Below, piece by piece: positions 15,669 through 23,326 of a stretch of DNA of 26,611 bases; positions within the stretch are counted from its first letter, which is position 1; the number at the start of each line of letters is the position of its first letter. A model generated the notes under the pieces. It was not told the DNA's origin and made no database searches. It saw only the letters and a program-made list of their open reading frames with translations. The stretch lies in NCBI GenBank assembly GCA_900553985.1, contig USFW01000025.1, forward strand, positions 1 to 26,611, in the 5' to 3' direction. The position numbers and the translations under genes are program-made. The DNA comes from an uncultured Clostridium sp. (lineage in GTDB: Bacteria > Bacillota > Clostridia > TANB77 > CAG-508).

Positions 15669-16136
15669 CTATTTTTTTACTAATTCCAGAACCTCCTTAG
15701 GAAGATATTTTGAAACATCTTTATTATTTCTAAGTAGTTCCATAACCATACTTGAGCTGATATTACCTAAATTACCTGCTCTAATGTAAACTGTGTCAAG
15801 CTCGGATATTTCCTCGTTGATAGATGCCATATTTTCTTCATATTCATAATCCATACCATTTCGGATACCTCTGACTAAAAAGGTTGAATGATATTCTGTA
15901 GCAACATCAACAGAAAGATTATCATAAGAAATTACGGTAACATTGTTGAGATTGTTCCGAGCCAAAACCTGTTCGATTGCCTTTTGCATTAGTTCTTTGT
16001 CAAATCGCCGTGTTTTCTTTGGATGAACTCCAATTCCCACGATAACTTTATCAAAGAGCTTAGCAGATTGAGTAATTACATGTAGATGACCATTCGTGAA
16101 AGGATCAAAGCTACCTGCATAAAAACCAATTCTCAT
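15669..16136 (-). CDS. coaD: Phosphopantetheine adenylyltransferase
   Basis: 155 residues, standard CoaD length. It transfers AMP to 4'-phosphopantetheine, the fourth step of CoA synthesis, in the cytoplasm. GSFDPFTNGH at 9-18 holds the HxGH-type nucleotide site (here NGH), RGIRNGMDYEYE near 89-100 is the substrate block and ISSSMV near 125-130 is the C-terminal signature. The start has AAAGGAGG upstream, a clear promoter and a leader hairpin. The GC content is visibly higher than in neighbouring genes, which may mean transfer or stronger codon selection. Confidence 0.92.
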   Translation of the reverse strand: MRIGFYAGSFDPFTNGHLHVITQSAKLFDKVIVGIGVHPKKTRRFDKELMQKAIEQVLARNNLNNVTVISYDNLSVDVATEYHSTFLVRGIRNGMDYEYEENMASINEEISELDTVYIRAGNLGNISSSMVMELLRNNKDVSKYLPKEVLELVKK

Positions 16137-16156
16137 TTTGAATCCTCCTTTAATTG

Positions 16157-16178
16157 CTTGGAGGTTTTACCCTCCAAG
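16157..16178 (-). promoter_or_regulatory. Leader hairpin before coaD
   Basis: Perfect 8-bp stem CTTGGAGG/CCTCCAAG with a 6-nt loop in the coaD leader, 21 nt before the ATG. Its CCTCC arm could compete for the real GGAGG at the start codon, so it may tune translation. No T-run follows. Confidence 0.5.
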
Positions 16179-16215
16179 TTGTTATACTTTTTGGGTAACA
16201 AATTTATACATTAAA

Positions 16216-16244
16216 ATTATAGCACGTTTTACATAATTTTGCAA
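16216..16244 (-). promoter_or_regulatory. coaD promoter
   Basis: On the minus strand TTGCAA (16244-16239), 17-bp spacer, TGC-TATAAT extended -10 at 16221-16216. Confidence 0.75.
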
Positions 16245-16263
16245 ATAAAATCTGCCAGTATAA

Positions 16264-16521
16264 CTATATATAAATTAATTCGCTAATAACAATTTCTTCT
16301 GCTTGAGCCTTAATAGAGTTCATCGTACCTACCCAATAAAGTATATCTGTATTTTTCATTTCTTCGGTTAAATCGCTTTTTGCTTTTAATTCACTAATAA
16401 TCTGTTGTACTCTGTTATCTGCCGTTTCTTGTATTTCTTTTAAGTGTGCATTTAAAGCTCAGTTCATAAGCATTATAGTATAATTAGCTTTTTTGTGTTC
16501 TTTTAAATATTTTAATCTCAT
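16264..16521 (-). pseudogene. tnpV: tnpV remnant (transposon-encoded small protein)
   Basis: About 85 codons reading MRLKYLKEHKKANYT, a TGA in frame after MLMN, then ALNAHLKEIQETADNRV and ending KAQAEEIVISELIYI. This matches the C-terminal two thirds of TnpV-type proteins carried by clostridial serine-recombinase transposons; the first ~35 residues are absent. Its ATG overlaps the recombinase stop. The internal stop and the missing end mean it is not functional. Confidence 0.7.
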
Positions 16522-18087
16522 TCTTCCTCGGGCAAGTAATTACTAAATCTTACACTACCAAGTACATTACCTAATATCATAGGTTTTGTACTATCAATAT
16601 AACCTTTATCATATAATTCTTGACAAGGTTTACAAATTGAGTCTCTAAAATTGATTTGTGTTATAATTACTTCATTACCAACTAAAGCAAGTTCTATATC
16701 ATCAACATATTTCATTATTAAGTCTGCTTGTTCTTGTCTAGTATAATCTTTCCAAGTTTTAGTTCTTGCTTGATATTCCTTATCTAATTTGACTTTATTT
16801 ATAAAATCAATATCTCTTTTTAGTAGAATATCCTTTGGAGTAAATTTAAGTTCTTCTGTGCAGTCAGTAGTTTCTAGTTTGCTTTGTAGTTCTGTAATTG
16901 CATTTTCAACTATTTTCTTTTCTTCTTTATATTCTTGTACTTCAAAAGCACCATTAATGTAAGCCTTTTTTATTCTCTCTAGTTTTACTTTTTGCTCATT
17001 GATTTCCTTTTCTAGTTGTTCTCTAGGTTCATCAAATTTTTGCTTTATCATAGGCAAGAAGAATTGATTTACAACAGAGTCATATTCTACTAACTCACTA
17101 ATGAACTGATTGAAATAATCATTTATAACTTTTTCTTTAAATTCAATCTTGCAGTCATTGCAATAATAGTAGAAATAAGCATTTCCATTTTTCTTTGTAG
17201 TAGCTTTACCACCTAAAACTCTGCCACATTTAGGACATTTTAACTTTTGCAGATATAAATAAGTCAATGTTCTTTTATAACTTCTTGAATTTTTCTTTTT
17301 CTGTACTTGACAATCTGCCCACATTTCTTTTGAGATAATAGGCTCTACCACATCTTCATAATAAGTTGGGTGCTTTGTTCTTTTGCCATGAACAAAATCG
17401 CCTTTATATATTTCATTTTCAAGAATAGTTTGTATAGTTGAGTCTCGCCAGTTATCTTTTCCTAATACTTTTTCTTCATTGAATAGATTGCTTATTTTTT
17501 GATAAGAATAGCCATTGTAATATAAATCAAATATTCTAACTACAATATCTTTAGTAGCATAATCTATTACTAGCTTTTTATCTTCGTGTTTTTAACCTAG
17601 TGGAGCAACGTGTGGAATATGCCCTGACTTTATAGCACCTGCTAAACCAACTTTTGTTCTTTCGCTAGTCCTCTCAATTTCATTTTGACTAACACTCATT
17701 AAAAGTCTTGAAATCATTTTTCCATTTGCAGTTGTAGTATTTATTTCATCATTTGCACAATCAAGATAAGCATTATTTTCATCTAAAAAAGTTATTAGAT
17801 TTTCCCAATCAAATATACTTCTTGTTATTCTGTCTAGTTTTAGGGCAACAATAGTATTTACTCTTTTAGACTTAATATCTTCTTTTAATCTTTCAAACTC
17901 TGGTCTATGATTACCAGTTTTAGCACTTATTCCAGCATCTTCGTAGTAGTCTACTATCTCATAACCCTTAAACTTACAAAAAGTTTCCAATCTTTCTCTT
18001 TGTTCTGGAAGACTAAAGCCGTTCGCATGCTTGGTCTTCGGTTGATACTCTTAAATATAACCCACATTTTTTCTTTTCTTCGTTCAA
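16518..18087 (-). pseudogene. Large serine recombinase (TnpX/CTn type), inactivated by a frameshift and a stop
   Basis: The original start is TTG at 18087, with GGAGG 8 nt upstream. It gives NEEKKKCGLYLRVSTEDQA, which contains the resolvase YxRVST motif and catalytic Ser. A frameshift near 18026 then moves the reading to ANGFSLPEQRERLETF, followed by the rest of the resolvase domain (ALKLDRITRSIFD, NEIERTSERT). A TAA at 17594-17592 replaces the expected Tyr in APLGYK, and the frame continues through the recombinase domain, the zinc-ribbon CPKCGRVL...YCNDC and a coiled-coil region to 16518. Full length would be about 520-550 residues. One frameshift and one nonsense change suggest recent decay. 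Confidence 0.85.
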
Positions 18088-18118
18088 ATTTCAAACCTCC
18101 AATCTCAAAACGGACTAA

Positions 18119-18165
18119 CAAAAAAGAGACATCAAAGTACATATGAGTACTACTGACATCTCTTA
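18119..18165 (-). terminator. Terminator/attenuator upstream of the recombinase
   Basis: On the minus strand AAGAGATGTC pairs with GATGTCTCTT (two G-U pairs), an inner AGTAC/GTACT stem follows, and there are six T. It lies 32 nt before the recombinase start and overlaps a short reading frame (MDLRDVSSTHMYFDV...), so it may be a leader-peptide attenuator. It could also just end the 18308-18583 transcript. Confidence 0.55.
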
Positions 18166-18307
18166 AATCCATTTATCATAAACTAAAATATAATAATGCA
18201 ATATAATATAAATTTTTCAAAGTACTCATAAACATATAGCTTTTGACGGACAGCTATACATAATTTATTGCCTATATTATATCACGATTTTAAGAAATGT
18301 CAAATAT

Positions 18308-18583
18308 TTACAATTGCATGTTTTTCAAATATTCTTCTAACTCTGATAATTTTATCTTTTTAGTTAAGTTAAAAATATACACATCATTAGAATAATTAAA
18401 AACTAAAAAAGTAATATTTTTAATAATCACTCTATGTGGCTCAATATATGTAAGATTAGTTCTCTCTAATTTTCTAATACTACCATTGATAAAGGTAGGA
18501 GTAACTTTTGAAAACTCACATATAAACTCCAGTCGTTGTTTTAGACATTCCTCAAATTCTAGTTCTTGCTTAATTATCTTCAT
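18308..18583 (-). CDS. Hypothetical protein, 91 residues
   Basis: Reads MKIIKQELEFEECLKQRLEF and ends LSELEEYLKNMQL; lysine- and glutamate-rich, with a central beta-like stretch (RVIIKNITFLVFNYSNDVYIFNL). The ATG at 18583 is preferred over one 12 nt upstream, because AGGATGG then lies at workable distance. No signal peptide or membrane segment, and no family recognised. It lies between the tRNA-Leu and the decayed recombinase and could be cargo of that transposon. Codon use looks like its neighbours. Confidence 0.55.
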   Translation of the reverse strand: MKIIKQELEFEECLKQRLEFICEFSKVTPTFINGSIRKLERTNLTYIEPHRVIIKNITFLVFNYSNDVYIFNLTKKIKLSELEEYLKNMQL

Positions 18584-18632
18584 TTTTAGCACCATCCTTT
18601 TGTTTGGATGATTTTAATATTGTTTTTATACA

Positions 18633-18671
18633 ACAAAAAAATCAACCAGATTTTATTTTCTGATTGATTTC
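18633..18671 (-). terminator. Terminator of the tRNA-Leu gene
   Basis: 11-bp stem AATCAATCAGA/TCTGGTTGATT (one G-U) with T7 on the minus strand, 42 nt after the tRNA CCA end. A second small hairpin TCTGTTC/GAACAGA lies at 18681-18704. Confidence 0.7.
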
Positions 18672-18712
18672 TGTATCAATTCTGTTCAATTTAGTTCGAA
18701 CAGAAACGTCGT

Positions 18713-18796
18713 TGGTGCGGATGAAGGGACTCGAACCCCCACGTCGTTGACACTGGTTCCTAAGACCAGCGCGTCTACCAGTTCCGCCACATCCGC
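18713..18796 (-). tRNA. tRNA-Leu (anticodon UAG), with encoded CCA
   Basis: 84 nt. Acceptor GCGGATG/CATCCGC closes the molecule, the anticodon stem CTGGT/ACCAG holds loop CTTAGGA with UAG, there is a long variable arm (TGTCAACGACG), a GGGTTCGAGTCCC T-arm and an encoded ACCA end. The long variable arm and UAG anticodon define tRNA-Leu reading CUA. Its 5' 40 nt lie inside the 44-bp repeat that bounds the integrated element, so the working gene is a hybrid: element-derived 5' half, chromosomal 3' half. Confidence 0.95.
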
Positions 18797-18800
18797 ATTT
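18757..18800. repeat. Attachment site repeat at the tRNA end (attL)
   Basis: 44 bp identical to 23327-23370. It covers the tRNA-Leu from the anticodon loop to the 5' end plus four bases. The core crossover lies somewhere in it. Confidence 0.9.
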
Positions 18801-18817
18801 TCTATTGACAGTATCTA

Positions 18818-18846
18818 TATTAACACATTTAAGGTTTTATTGTCAA
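18818..18846 (-). promoter_or_regulatory. Element-borne promoter driving tRNA-Leu
   Basis: On the minus strand TTGACA (18846-18841), 17-bp spacer, TTAATA (18823-18818), ending 21 bp before the tRNA. It lies inside the element, so the tRNA now depends on element DNA. Confidence 0.7.
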
Positions 18847-18870
18847 TAGAATTTTTATAAAATTTTAAAT

Positions 18871-18893
18871 TTGCTAACCATTTGCTAACCAAA
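18871..18893. repeat. Integrase arm-type sites, left pair
   Basis: Two tandem copies of TTTGCTAACCA (first lacks one T) just beyond the integrase stop. The same pair occurs near the other end (23180-23202) in the same orientation. Tandem short repeats at both ends are typical of arm sites bound by the integrase N-terminal domain. Confidence 0.7.
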
Positions 18894-18894
18894 T

Positions 18895-20034
18895 TTAACT
18901 TATTAATAATTTTTCAAACATATTTGCAACACTTTTATCACTTTCTGTATAGACATGTGAATATAAGTCCATTGTTATGCTGATATTACTATGTCCTAGT
19001 CTGTTTGAAATTATTTTAGGCTGTACTCCTAATTTTACCAGCAATGAAGCATGTGTATGCCTTAAATCATGAAATCTAATTAATGGCAAGTTATTATTTT
19101 CTAATAATTTATGAAAATCTCTACTAAAACTTTTTGGATTTATTAAATTCCCATTTTCTAATGTGCATATAGCTCCTGTATCCTTATATAAATTACCATA
19201 TTTTAATTTGTTTTTATCTTGTCTTGTTTTATATTTTTTCAATTCTTTTATTAAAAATTCTGGTATGCAAATATTTCTATTACTACTTTCAGTTTTAGGA
19301 GTTGAAAATTCTAGACCATTTTGTGTACTATATAATGCTTGTTTTATTTTTATAATACCATTTTTCAAATCTACATTTTCCCATTTCAACCCTAAAATTT
19401 CTCCCCTTCTCATACCTGTGTAAATTGCTATTAATATAGGAATATATAATTTAGTATCTTTTGATTTATCTATTAATATATTTAATTGTTGTTCATTTAA
19501 AAATTTAGCTTTATATTTATCTGGTTTAGGTGGTTCAACACTATCAGCACTATTTCTAGCTATTAATTGCCATTTTACAGCTTGTTCTAAAGAACGATGT
19601 ATAATTCTATGAATTGTTAAAACACTCTTTTTTGAAAGTCCACCTTCCTTTTTTAACTTTCCATTATCTATTTTTTTAGAATATAAATTTTGTAAATGTA
19701 ATGGTGTTAATTTATCTAAGTATATATTACCTATAATTGGTTTTATATGATTTTCAATATTATGTTTGTATCCATCTATAGTTGTTTGTTTTAAGTTTTT
19801 AATACATACTTCTTTAAACCAATAATCTAAATATTCACTGTATTTCATTTTTTTCGTATCAATTAATATTCCTGTATCTAGTTCAAGTAATTTTCTTGTT
19901 AAAAATTTTTCAGCATCACTTTTGTTACCCTCTACTGTAAACCATTTTTGTTTTCTTTTTCCTGTTATAGTATCTTTGGGTAATTCTATAATAACACTCC
20001 AATTTTTTCCTCTTTTCTTTATATGCCCTCGCAC
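18895..20034 (-). CDS. int: Tyrosine recombinase (integrase) of the element
   Basis: 379 residues, standard for Tn916/phage-like integrases. N-terminal arm-binding AP2-like domain (about 1-55, RGHIKKRGKNWSV), SAM-like core-binding domain (about 64-165), then the catalytic domain with Arg209 in TGMRRGE, His322-x2-Arg325 in HDLRHTH, His348 in LGH and the nucleophile Tyr358. All catalytic residues are present. It reads toward the tRNA end of the element and lies 50 nt downstream of the excisionase gene, as usual. It should catalyse recombination between the 44-bp tRNA repeats. Confidence 0.95.
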   Translation of the reverse strand: MRGHIKKRGKNWSVIIELPKDTITGKRKQKWFTVEGNKSDAEKFLTRKLLELDTGILIDTKKMKYSEYLDYWFKEVCIKNLKQTTIDGYKHNIENHIKPIIGNIYLDKLTPLHLQNLYSKKIDNGKLKKEGGLSKKSVLTIHRIIHRSLEQAVKWQLIARNSADSVEPPKPDKYKAKFLNEQQLNILIDKSKDTKLYIPILIAIYTGMRRGEILGLKWENVDLKNGIIKIKQALYSTQNGLEFSTPKTESSNRNICIPEFLIKELKKYKTRQDKNKLKYGNLYKDTGAICTLENGNLINPKSFSRDFHKLLENNNLPLIRFHDLRHTHASLLVKLGVQPKIISNRLGHSNISITMDLYSHVYTESDKSVANMFEKLLIS

Positions 20035-20084
20035 TATCTCTCCCTTCCGCTTTTAAGTTCAACAAAGATTATATCATGTTTTCG

Positions 20085-20261
20085 TTAGATATTCAACCAT
20101 TGTTCCAATGAATTTCTAGAAACTCTGATACATTTTCCAATTCTAATAATAGGAAAATCAACTTGTTTTATTAAACTATAAGCTTTTGAACGACTTATTT
20201 TTAATAATTTTGCCATTTCTGGAACAGTTATTAAATCATTTACATTTTCTAAATTATTCAT
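20085..20261 (-). CDS. xis: Excisionase, MerR/AlpA-like winged helix
   Basis: 58 residues: MNNLENVNDLITVPEMAK, then LLKISRSKAYSLIKQ (helix-turn-helix), FPIIRIGKCIRVSRNSLEQWL. This is the DNA-binding domain family 17/excisionase pattern, where the wing ends in R(V/I)..(S/D)LE.WL. It overlaps the end of the initiator gene by 8 nt and precedes the integrase, so the three are probably cotranscribed. Its likely role is directing the integrase toward excision. Confidence 0.85.
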   Translation of the reverse strand: MNNLENVNDLITVPEMAKLLKISRSKAYSLIKQVDFPIIRIGKCIRVSRNSLEQWLNI

Positions 20262-21354
20262 TTGAATTACACCTGCCTTCCTTTAATAAATTTATTTTTT
20301 TCTTTGTTTCATTTTCAAAAGTAGTATTTTTTATGGCTAAATATTTTTTTGTATTTTTATATAAATTTCCAAAAGCATTATCTATAGAAATAATGTTCTT
20401 CCTTGCTGAATATGATGTTATATTGCCAACAATACTAGGTATTAATGTGTCTGCTTCCATGTCTATTTGTTTTTCTCTTTTGATAATTCCTTTTGATAAA
20501 AAATTATCATAAGCATGTTGTATTTGTTGCCATTCCTCATTTATAGGACATCTTTCTATTCTAGTATTTATTTTATCAACTTTTACCAGCCATTTCTTAG
20601 TACAATATGTCCAAATATCTTTTAGGCTGTTTTCTAAATCTTGAATTGTTGTAATATTAAACTCTCTTAAAAATTCACTTTTTAATTCAAATTCTAAATT
20701 CCAAACATTTTCTATATCCAAGTCATTTTTTTGCCATATGTAAGTAAACCATGATTTTCTCTTTGTTTCTTTTATTTCTAATGTTTTATTATATATTCTG
20801 CAATAAATGTTTTTACCTTTTCTTGTTCCAAAAGTTAAGCAATTTATATTATCTCCTGTATATGTCACTCCTGTTTTTTTAAATGCACCTTTATAACTAT
20901 TTTGATAATCTTTTATAAAATCTATATTAGAAACATGCATACATATATCTACTCTAGATATTTTGTTTTTTTCAATTTCTCCAAATGTTTCTTCAATCCA
21001 TTCTTGTATTATTCGCCATGAATAAATTAAGCCTTTTGCCCATAGATATTCTGAACTTATCCTAATTTGAATAGGACTAAAATTTTCAATTCCTGATTTG
21101 AATTGTGAAATTTTAATTTCATATCCACTATTATGTAATATATAAGCATATCCTTTACTGCCATTCGGTAATAATTCAAATGATATATTATTAATATTAA
21201 CTAAATGTTTATAATTAGAATTATTACTTAATAATCGTTTTGCTTTTTCCTTTTCTTTTTTTAAAAAGTCTAAAATTTTAAATGATGTTTCTTCATAATC
21301 ATATATATCTACTAATAAATATATGGTATCTATATTTGAAACTTTATTAATCAA
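20254..21354 (-). CDS. Rep_trans-family replication initiator / MobT-like relaxase
   Basis: 366 residues from a TTG start at 21354, with GGAG 9 nt upstream. Motifs fit the replication initiation factor family of pT181-type plasmids and Tn916 Orf20/MobT: NKISRVDICMHVSNID near 192-207, TFGTRKGKNIYCRIYNKTLE near 225-245 and WNLEFELKSEFLREF near 272-286. The Arg-Ile-Tyr-Asn-Lys block is close to the active-site region of that family, though I cannot point to the nicking Tyr with certainty. No helix-turn-helix is seen at the N-terminus. It would nick an origin, probably in the 21355-21775 region, for rolling-circle replication or transfer of the excised circle. Confidence 0.75.
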   Translation of the reverse strand: MINKVSNIDTIYLLVDIYDYEETSFKILDFLKKEKEKAKRLLSNNSNYKHLVNINNISFELLPNGSKGYAYILHNSGYEIKISQFKSGIENFSPIQIRISSEYLWAKGLIYSWRIIQEWIEETFGEIEKNKISRVDICMHVSNIDFIKDYQNSYKGAFKKTGVTYTGDNINCLTFGTRKGKNIYCRIYNKTLEIKETKRKSWFTYIWQKNDLDIENVWNLEFELKSEFLREFNITTIQDLENSLKDIWTYCTKKWLVKVDKINTRIERCPINEEWQQIQHAYDNFLSKGIIKREKQIDMEADTLIPSIVGNITSYSARKNIISIDNAFGNLYKNTKKYLAIKNTTFENETKKKINLLKEGRCNSNE

Positions 21355-21392
21355 CCTATGAATCTCCTTTCAATTTTTTTATGGTGTTGTGG

Positions 21393-21417
21393 GGGCTACT
21401 AATAGTATGGATAGCCC
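21393..21417. repeat. Candidate double-strand origin hairpin
   Basis: GGGCTA/TAGCCC with a 13-nt loop, GC-rich for this element, 39 bp upstream of the initiator start. A hairpin of this kind next to a rolling-circle Rep is where a nick site is expected; the nick position is not determined. Confidence 0.4.
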
Positions 21418-21429
21418 TCTATATTTTCC

Positions 21430-21631
21430 GCAATATTTTTTCTTTTCTCCTTTACAACAAGCCTCTAAAATTGTGTTTCTAACAAGCTGCGACAAGCAAA
21501 ATTACTTAATTTCCATTATTAAAATTATTCATAAAATTAAATATAACTATTTTTATTAAATTTCATATATTTTGCTTGTCCCCAAATAGGGTAACACAAT
21601 TTTTCTCATTGTAAAGGCGAAAAAATATTGC
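21430..21631. repeat. 202-bp nested inverted repeat (candidate single-strand origin)
   Basis: Four successive perfect arms pair in register: GCAATATTTTTTC (21430-21442) with 21619-21631, CCTTTACAA (21449-21457) with 21609-21617, AAAATTGTGTT (21467-21477) with 21593-21603, and GACAAGCAAAAT (21491-21502) with 21569-21580. Together they make one long imperfect hairpin, a form typical of single-strand origins or of structured RNA. The rest of 21355-21775 has no coding potential apart from repressor signals. Confidence 0.75.
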
Positions 21632-21690
21632 TAATAAGTTGCAACTTTGAATGGATTATAAAATATAGAAAATAAATAGTAAATATTAGA

Positions 21691-21705
21691 ATTACACTAT
21701 GTAAT
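21691..21705. promoter_or_regulatory. Candidate repressor operator
   Basis: Palindrome ATTACA-CTA-TGTAAT directly against the -35 box of the repressor promoter, so it is well placed for autoregulation. Confidence 0.45.
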
Positions 21706-21734
21706 TTGACAATCTACAATCGTGCAAGTATAAT
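21706..21734 (+). promoter_or_regulatory. Repressor promoter
   Basis: Perfect consensus: TTGACA (21706-21711), 17-bp spacer, TATAAT (21729-21734). Confidence 0.9.
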
Positions 21735-21775
21735 TAAAAAAAGTAAAATAAAACATTACATTGGAGGAATAAAGT

Positions 21776-22501
21776 ATGTATTCAAAATTATTACAAAAAA
21801 TTGTAGCTGAAGCTAATATTACACAAGATGAATTGTCAAATAAATGTAAAGAATTAGGTTGTCCAATAAGTAGAGGAAGAATTAATGAAATATTAAACGG
21901 AAAAGCCATACCGCCTAGTGAAAATGTTTCTAGGGCTATTGCAAAAATATGTAATGCTGATGAAAGAAAACTTGTTTTACAAGCCTATTTAGAAAAAGCT
22001 CCACATGAATTAATTGATTTTTTTAATAGATATCAAGAATTACTATTTGAATTATCTGTTTCTAGATTAGAAAATATAATTAATGAAGACACAAAAAAAA
22101 TTCTTTTAGAAGAATATAAAAATCAAACTATCTTAGATATAATAATTGAAATATTAGATATGAAAAATAATATAACTACTGATAACGATTATTTTAAGGT
22201 TACTAATGAAAAAAATGATTTAGTAATTAATTTTGAAACTCCATATATAATTATGAACGATAATTCTATGGAAAGTAAAATTCCTAAAAATAGCAAATTA
22301 AGATATATAATTAAAGATTCGTATAAAAATGGAGATATTTTATTAGTCGAGTATAATAATATCAAATATGTAAGACTCGCAATATTCTTAGGAAGAAATA
22401 TATTTTTATATGCTTTTAACCCAGAATATAAAGGTCTTTATTTAAAAAATGAAGAATATAAAATAATAGCTAAAATAAATAGTATAGAAATTAAAATATA
22501 A
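21776..22501 (+). CDS. Phage-type repressor: XRE helix-turn-helix with S24/LexA-like C-terminus
   Basis: 241 residues with a GGAGG site. The N-terminal ~65 residues form an XRE-type helix-turn-helix (ITQDELSNKCKELG...SRGRINEILNGK). A helical linker follows. The C-terminus has the S24 order: NDNSMES at 162-167 with candidate nucleophile Ser164, then PKNSKL, NGDILLV and IKYVRL. Where LexA-type repressors have the catalytic Lys (VKRL) this protein shows Arg200, so self-cleavage may be lost or use another residue. It likely keeps the element's int-rep operon silent. Confidence 0.8.
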   Translation: MYSKLLQKIVAEANITQDELSNKCKELGCPISRGRINEILNGKAIPPSENVSRAIAKICNADERKLVLQAYLEKAPHELIDFFNRYQELLFELSVSRLENIINEDTKKILLEEYKNQTILDIIIEILDMKNNITTDNDYFKVTNEKNDLVINFETPYIIMNDNSMESKIPKNSKLRYIIKDSYKNGDILLVEYNNIKYVRLAIFLGRNIFLYAFNPEYKGLYLKNEEYKIIAKINSIEIKI

Positions 22502-22511
22502 TGTAAATAAA

Positions 22512-22570
22512 CTCCTAGTCGCCTTCGGACATATAAAATGTTCCGAAGGCTTGACATAGGAGATTTTTTA
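22512..22570. terminator. Terminator between repressor and Cro-like gene
   Basis: Outer stem CTCCTA/TAGGAG enclosing GCCTTCGGA/TCCGAAGGC, followed by TTTTTT on the plus strand. It serves the repressor, and possibly the convergent gene too. Confidence 0.75.
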
Positions 22571-22583
22571 TTTATATATTATA

Positions 22584-22781
22584 TTATTTTATTTTAAATA
22601 AGTCATTAGGTTTACAATCTAAAATTTTGCAAAACTTATCGATATTTTCATACTTTATTGATTTTGTTCTATTCATAACAATATTGTTAAAATTTGTATA
22701 ACTCATTTCTAATTGATTAAATAACCAATATTTTGTTTTACCTTTTTTCTTTAAAAGCTCTAATACATTTAATTCTATCAT
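22584..22781 (-). CDS. Cro/C1-type small DNA-binding protein
   Basis: 65 residues, essentially one helix-turn-helix domain of XRE type (LLKKKGKTKYWLFNQLEMSYTNFNNIV, then YENIDKFCKILDCKPNDLF). GGGAGGG precedes the ATG. It is divergent from the 90-residue gene and convergent with the repressor. Likely part of the element's genetic switch. Confidence 0.8.
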   Translation of the reverse strand: MIELNVLELLKKKGKTKYWLFNQLEMSYTNFNNIVMNRTKSIKYENIDKFCKILDCKPNDLFKIK

Positions 22782-22831
22782 ATTTAATCCCTCCCGCTTT
22801 CATTATTCATATTCTACATGAGATATTTCAT

Positions 22832-22860
22832 TTGCATAACTCATTTTTTCGTTATATAAT
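22832..22860 (+). promoter_or_regulatory. Promoter of the 22890 gene
   Basis: TTGCAT (22832-22837), 17-bp spacer, TATAAT (22855-22860), just upstream of AAGGAG. A small ATGA...TCAT palindrome at about 22818-22831 next to it could be an operator for the divergent pair. Confidence 0.7.
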
Positions 22861-22889
22861 ATAAACATCATGTAGGAAAGGAGAGAAAT

Positions 22890-23162
22890 ATGGATAAAAT
22901 TGAAAAAGATTTAGCACCATTTATAGAAGAAAGATTACAAAATTCATTTAGAGATTTAAAGAATTCAAAAAAATATAAAGCATTAAATTTACATTATAAT
23001 ACTTTATATAAAGAACTTAGTGAAAAATTAAATACTGATGTTGAATTATATGAAAATATTTCAAATATCTTATTTGAAATGCAATCTTTAGAACTACACA
23101 GAAGTTATTTATTAGGTTTTGTAGATGGTATTAGATTATTTGAACATCTAAAAAAGAACTAG
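22890..23162 (+). CDS. Hypothetical protein of the integrative element, 90 residues
   Basis: Starts MDKIEKDLAPFIEERLQ; almost entirely helical and charged, ending GFVDGIRLFEHLKKN. The second half (ELYENISNILFEMQSLELHRSYLLGF) resembles small helical proteins often seen in Bacillota integrative elements, but I cannot name the family. A strong AAGGAG site, its own promoter and a terminator overlapping its stop indicate a real, separately expressed gene, transcribed away from the repressor toward the far attachment site. Confidence 0.75.
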   Translation: MDKIEKDLAPFIEERLQNSFRDLKNSKKYKALNLHYNTLYKELSEKLNTDVELYENISNILFEMQSLELHRSYLLGFVDGIRLFEHLKKN

Positions 23163-23181
23163 ATATTTTCTAGTTCTTTTT
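23152..23181 (+). terminator. Terminator overlapping the stop of the 22890 gene
   Basis: 12-bp stem AAAAGAACTAGA/TCTAGTTCTTTT with a 5-nt loop and T-run; the TAG stop is in the stem. Confidence 0.8.
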
Positions 23182-23202
23182 GCTAACCACTTGCTAACCA
23201 AA
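23180..23202. repeat. Integrase arm-type sites, right pair
   Basis: Tandem TTGCTAACCA copies matching those at 18871-18893 with one base change. A 12-bp inverted repeat AAATATTTTATA/TATAAAATATTT (23208-23244) follows at once and may help bend the site. Confidence 0.7.
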
Positions 23203-23326
23203 CAAAAAAATATTTTATAATATTTAAAATACTATAAAATATTTAATAAACTCAAAAGCATTTAAAAATCTATTTAATTTACTATTTAATACTATTCAAA
23301 AAACATAATGGAATGTGTACTTTATT

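Noticed and set aside
17954..18172. 72-residue ORF as a separate gene
   Set aside because: Its frame is the wrong one for the recombinase start region; it is explained by the leader and the frameshifted recombinase.
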